Below, in pieces: positions 5,187 through 6,994 of a stretch of DNA of 6,994 bases; position 1 is the first letter of the stretch, and each line of letters starts with the position of its first letter. The position numbers and the translations under genes are program-made. The stretch comes from Chryseobacterium sp. (GTDB taxonomy: Bacteria; Bacteroidota; Bacteroidia; Flavobacteriales; Weeksellaceae), in assembly GCA_003248755.1 (NCBI GenBank), contig QFQW01000134.1:1-6994 (forward strand), in the 5' to 3' direction. Under the pieces are notes generated by a model, which saw only the letters and a program-made list of their open reading frames with translations, was not told where the DNA came from and made no database searches.

Positions 5187-5215
5187 TCTTTGTGAACTTC
5201 GTGTTCAAAAAGATT
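5187..5215. repeat. Related half-repeat, copy 3
   Basis: ATCTTTGTGAACTTCGTGTT followed by CAAAAAGAT. The core CTTTGTGAACTTCGTG resembles the CCTTCGTGAACCTTAAA core of copy 2 and the CTTTGCGTGCCTTAAA core of copy 1. The match is shorter and less certain. Confidence 0.35.
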
Positions 5216-5288
5216 ATTTTAACATAACTTTACGATTTGTAAAATAAATGCCTTTTCTTTGTCGTTCTTTTCTTTATGACAAAAATCG

Positions 5289-5432
5289 ATGAGTGTTTAT
5301 AGTCAACTTGCTGAGAATCTCCAGTACATTTCGCCCTCTTATTACAAAAGCAGGTTTGTAGTGCCGGAGTTTCTTTGGATTAAGGAAATTTTGACAGAAG
5401 ATTCTCTCTCTAAACCTGATAAAAAACTTTAA
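5289..5432 (+). CDS. Small hypothetical ORF (47 aa) ahead of the flippase
   Basis: ATG 5289 opens 47 codons ending in TAA 5430-5432, only 9 nt before the flippase ATG at 5442. The frame has a stop 12 nt upstream of the ATG, so this is the only start. The peptide MSVYSQLAENLQYISPSYYK and following has no signal peptide or membrane span. It contains an aromatic/hydrophobic middle (FVVPEFLWIKEIL, 23-35) and a charged end (SKPDKKL). I do not recognise it. The composition looks protein-like, with varied residues and little of the Lys/Asn/Ile bias of random AT-rich DNA. The close spacing suggests translational coupling to the flippase. It could be a small partner protein, the remnant of a larger gene, or chance. 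Confidence 0.45.
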   Translation: MSVYSQLAENLQYISPSYYKSRFVVPEFLWIKEILTEDSLSKPDKKL

Positions 5433-5441
5433 ACAAAATCT

Positions 5442-6920
5442 ATGAGCGTCGTAGCAAGACAAGGTGTAAAATATTCGATAATTGGTTATCTCGGCTTTTT
5501 GCTGGGGACGTTTTCGTCTATTTTCATTTTTCCTTATGATATGGAGTTTTATGGAAAGCTACGTTATATCTTGCCGACAGCAGAAATTATGGTTCCGATT
5601 GTGGTTTTTGGACTGAGTTTTTCCAATGTTAAATTCTTCAGCAGAGTCAATGCAGATGGTAAACATCACAATATGTTGTCGTTGTCTTTGCTGGCCGTTG
5701 TAATTAATTTTTTGATTTTCGTAGGAGGTTATTTTTTGATTAATTTTCTATTTCCACAGTTACAAACTTCAAAGCTGTGGGAAATGAAACTCCTGATTTT
5801 GCCAATGGTTTTGGTTTTGGCATTGTCTTCGGTTTTCAATAAATTTCTGACCAATTATAAAAGGATAGTAGTTCCTAATATCTTCGAAAATTTCATTCCT
5901 AAAATCGCTAATATTGGCGCATTCTGCCTGTTTTTCTTTTTAGGTGTTGCTGATAAAATGGCTTATGGGTTTTTCTTTTTGATGTTTGTGATTTCTCTGA
6001 TTGGTTACGGTTATTACACCAATAGACTGGAGAAAATCAAACCTGATTTTGGTCTGGATTATTTCAAAAAAGATAACTTTTACCGTGAGATTTTCACTTA
6101 CAGTTTATTCGGTTTTTTAGGAAATATCGGGAATTATATTGCCATTAATATTGATAACCTGATGATTGGTGAGTTTATCAATTTTCACGAAAATGGGATT
6201 TACAGTAATATCTATGCGATTATTTCCTTGATAACGGTTCCTCAAATGGGGCTTTTTAATATTTCTGCGCCCATCATTAATAAGGATTTAGCTTCCGGAG
6301 ATTATAACGAGTTGGACAGGTTTCATAAGAAAACTTCGCTCAGTTTATTTTTTCTTGGTTTGGTTTTGTTCTGTTGCATTGTTGTAGGATTTCCGTATTT
6401 GGCTGACTTTATGAAGAATGGTGAAGACTTGCGTTCCTCAGAGCCTGTGGTTTGGGTTCTTGGATTTGCGATGTTGTTCGATTTGGCGACGGGGTTTAAT
6501 GGTCATATTATTTCGTTGTCGAAGTATTACAAATTCAATATTGTGGTGATGTTGATTTTAGCCGTTTTGACTATTACAACAAATATGATGTTCCTTAAAC
6601 ATACCAATTTGGGGATTTTGGGAATTGCGATTGCCTATGCTATTTCTTTGTCATTATTCAATGTAATAAAAATCGTTTTTAATTATATCAAATTCAAGGT
6701 TTTTCCTTTGGGAATCGAGATGATTTATGCAATGATTTTAGGCTGTATTTCTATCAATGTTGCGATTTTTCTTCCGGATTTCAAACTCAATATCCTCAAT
6801 TTATTCTATAAGCCTACAGTTGTTTTAATATTGCTTTTCATCGGGAATTATTTCCTGAAAATCTATCCGTTGGACAAATATCTTAACAAAGCTTTTATCA
6901 AGAGTCTTTTCAAATTTTAA
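5442..6920 (+). CDS. Polysaccharide flippase, Wzx/RfbX-like (MOP superfamily)
   Basis: This is a 492-residue integral membrane protein of the usual size for oligosaccharide flippases, which move lipid-linked sugar units from the inner to the outer face of the cytoplasmic membrane. About 12-14 hydrophobic spans can be picked out, for example near residues 12-30, 48-64, 80-104, 116-130, 156-170, 173-191, 217-235, 253-272, 298-316, 336-353, 366-385, 389-414, 425-444 and 457-474. The opening MSVVARQGVKYSIIGYLGF and the motif NYIAINIDNLMIG (231-243), which puts an acidic residue in the second half of the protein, are typical of the family. It starts at ATG in an AAAATCT context, 9 nt after the small ORF. 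No glycosyltransferase or other polysaccharide gene lies in the window, so the glycan it serves (O-antigen-like, capsule or exopolysaccharide) is unknown. No truncation is seen. Confidence 0.88.
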   Translation: MSVVARQGVKYSIIGYLGFLLGTFSSIFIFPYDMEFYGKLRYILPTAEIMVPIVVFGLSFSNVKFFSRVNADGKHHNMLSLSLLAVVINFLIFVGGYFLINFLFPQLQTSKLWEMKLLILPMVLVLALSSVFNKFLTNYKRIVVPNIFENFIPKIANIGAFCLFFFLGVADKMAYGFFFLMFVISLIGYGYYTNRLEKIKPDFGLDYFKKDNFYREIFTYSLFGFLGNIGNYIAINIDNLMIGEFINFHENGIYSNIYAIISLITVPQMGLFNISAPIINKDLASGDYNELDRFHKKTSLSLFFLGLVLFCCIVVGFPYLADFMKNGEDLRSSEPVVWVLGFAMLFDLATGFNGHIISLSKYYKFNIVVMLILAVLTITTNMMFLKHTNLGILGIAIAYAISLSLFNVIKIVFNYIKFKVFPLGIEMIYAMILGCISINVAIFLPDFKLNILNLFYKPTVVLILLFIGNYFLKIYPLDKYLNKAFIKSLFKF

Positions 6921-6931
6921 AGTTTTATAAA

Positions 6932-6990
6932 CACTTTAGTCACTTAAGATTAAATATTAAGTTCACGTTAGTCCAAAAATCGAAGATTTT
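6932..6990. repeat. Small repeats in the flippase 3' region
   Basis: CACTTTAGT (6932-6940) is directly followed by the similar CACTTAAGA (6941-6949). ACTTAA (6942-6947) is inverted as TTAAGT (6957-6962), and AAAATC-GAA-GATTTT (6976-6990) forms a 6-bp hairpin. No T run follows, so none is a clear terminator for the flippase gene. The tail may be further dispersed-repeat DNA. Confidence 0.3.
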
Positions 6991-6994
6991 CAAA

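Noticed and set aside
4861..5227. Several overlapping open frames on both strands (4861-5208, 4887-5081 and 4958-5227)
   Set aside because: They overlap the 3' half of the intact isomerase-like gene and the following repeat spacer, and have no family features.
2292..5316. Near-identical 16-mers TCAACTTGTTGAAAAT (2293) and TCAACTTGCTGAGAAT (5303)
   Set aside because: One is in a leader and one inside the small ORF. The similarity does not extend further and is plausible by chance.
5274..5462. 62-codon minus-strand open frame
   Set aside because: It is antisense to the 47-codon ORF and runs into the flippase start. The plus-strand ORF has better spacing and composition.
6966..6994. Possible minus-strand C-terminus (FENLRFLD, then stop at 6970-6968)
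   Set aside because: Only eight codons are visible at the window edge; a hairpin in repeat-like DNA explains the stretch equally well.
1..6994. CRISPR arrays, tRNA or rRNA genes, transposase genes, att sites
   Set aside because: Looked for on both strands; no regularly spaced repeats, cloverleaf, rRNA-like sequence or transposase/integrase frame was seen.

Overview
The window looks like chromosomal DNA from a Bacteroidota bacterium of the class Flavobacteriia, most likely close to Chryseobacterium (family Weeksellaceae). The reasons are AT-rich DNA, A-rich translation starts without Shine-Dalgarno sequences, promoter-like boxes of the TAnnTTTG type, and proteins typical of that group. The genus is an inference from overall resemblance, because no search was possible.

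Layout, left to right. (1) 1-183, minus strand: N-terminal 61 codons of a YjdM/PhnA-type zinc-ribbon protein that runs off the left edge. (2) 184-356: divergent intergenic region with a good promoter for the left gene, a -7 box for the right gene, and two short arrays of degenerate heptamers. (3) 357-1436, plus strand: gcvT, the aminomethyltransferase (T-protein) of the glycine cleavage system. (4) 1452-1480: a perfect 13-bp hairpin that can terminate both gcvT and the convergent gene. (5) 1510-2043, minus strand: an exported glutathione-peroxidase-family thiol peroxidase. (6) 2044-2374: a long AT-rich intergenic region with a strong promoter candidate, a 13-codon leader ORF and a hairpin. (7) 2375-4011, plus strand: a three-gene, operon-like unit. 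It holds an unrecognised exported Lys/Glu-rich protein, a broken gene for an exported protein with an ankyrin-like C-terminus (three inferred 1-nt losses and one in-frame stop), and a zinc-ribbon gene with a frameshift near codon 101. (8) 4012-4257: repeat-rich spacer ending in an intrinsic terminator. (9) 4258-5124, plus strand: a xylose-isomerase-like TIM-barrel protein with a lipoprotein/Tat-like N-terminus. (10) 5125-5288: spacer with further copies of the dispersed repeat. (11) 5289-5432: a 47-codon small ORF, 9 nt ahead of (12) 5442-6920, a polytopic polysaccharide flippase of the MOP superfamily. (13) 6921-6994: a short tail with inverted repeats.

How the genes work together: gcvT, the peroxidase, the isomerase-like protein and the flippase appear intact but are not one pathway. 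They are housekeeping or cell-envelope genes in separate transcription units. The unusual part is 2247-4011. There, a low-G+C cluster coding for at least two exported proteins is visibly decaying between intact genes and is followed by dispersed repeats, which looks like a degraded accessory locus. I did not find a complete new system. The best leads are this decaying exported-protein cluster, the heptamer arrays around the divergent promoter, the small ORF coupled to the flippase, and the repeat family shared by the two spacers.
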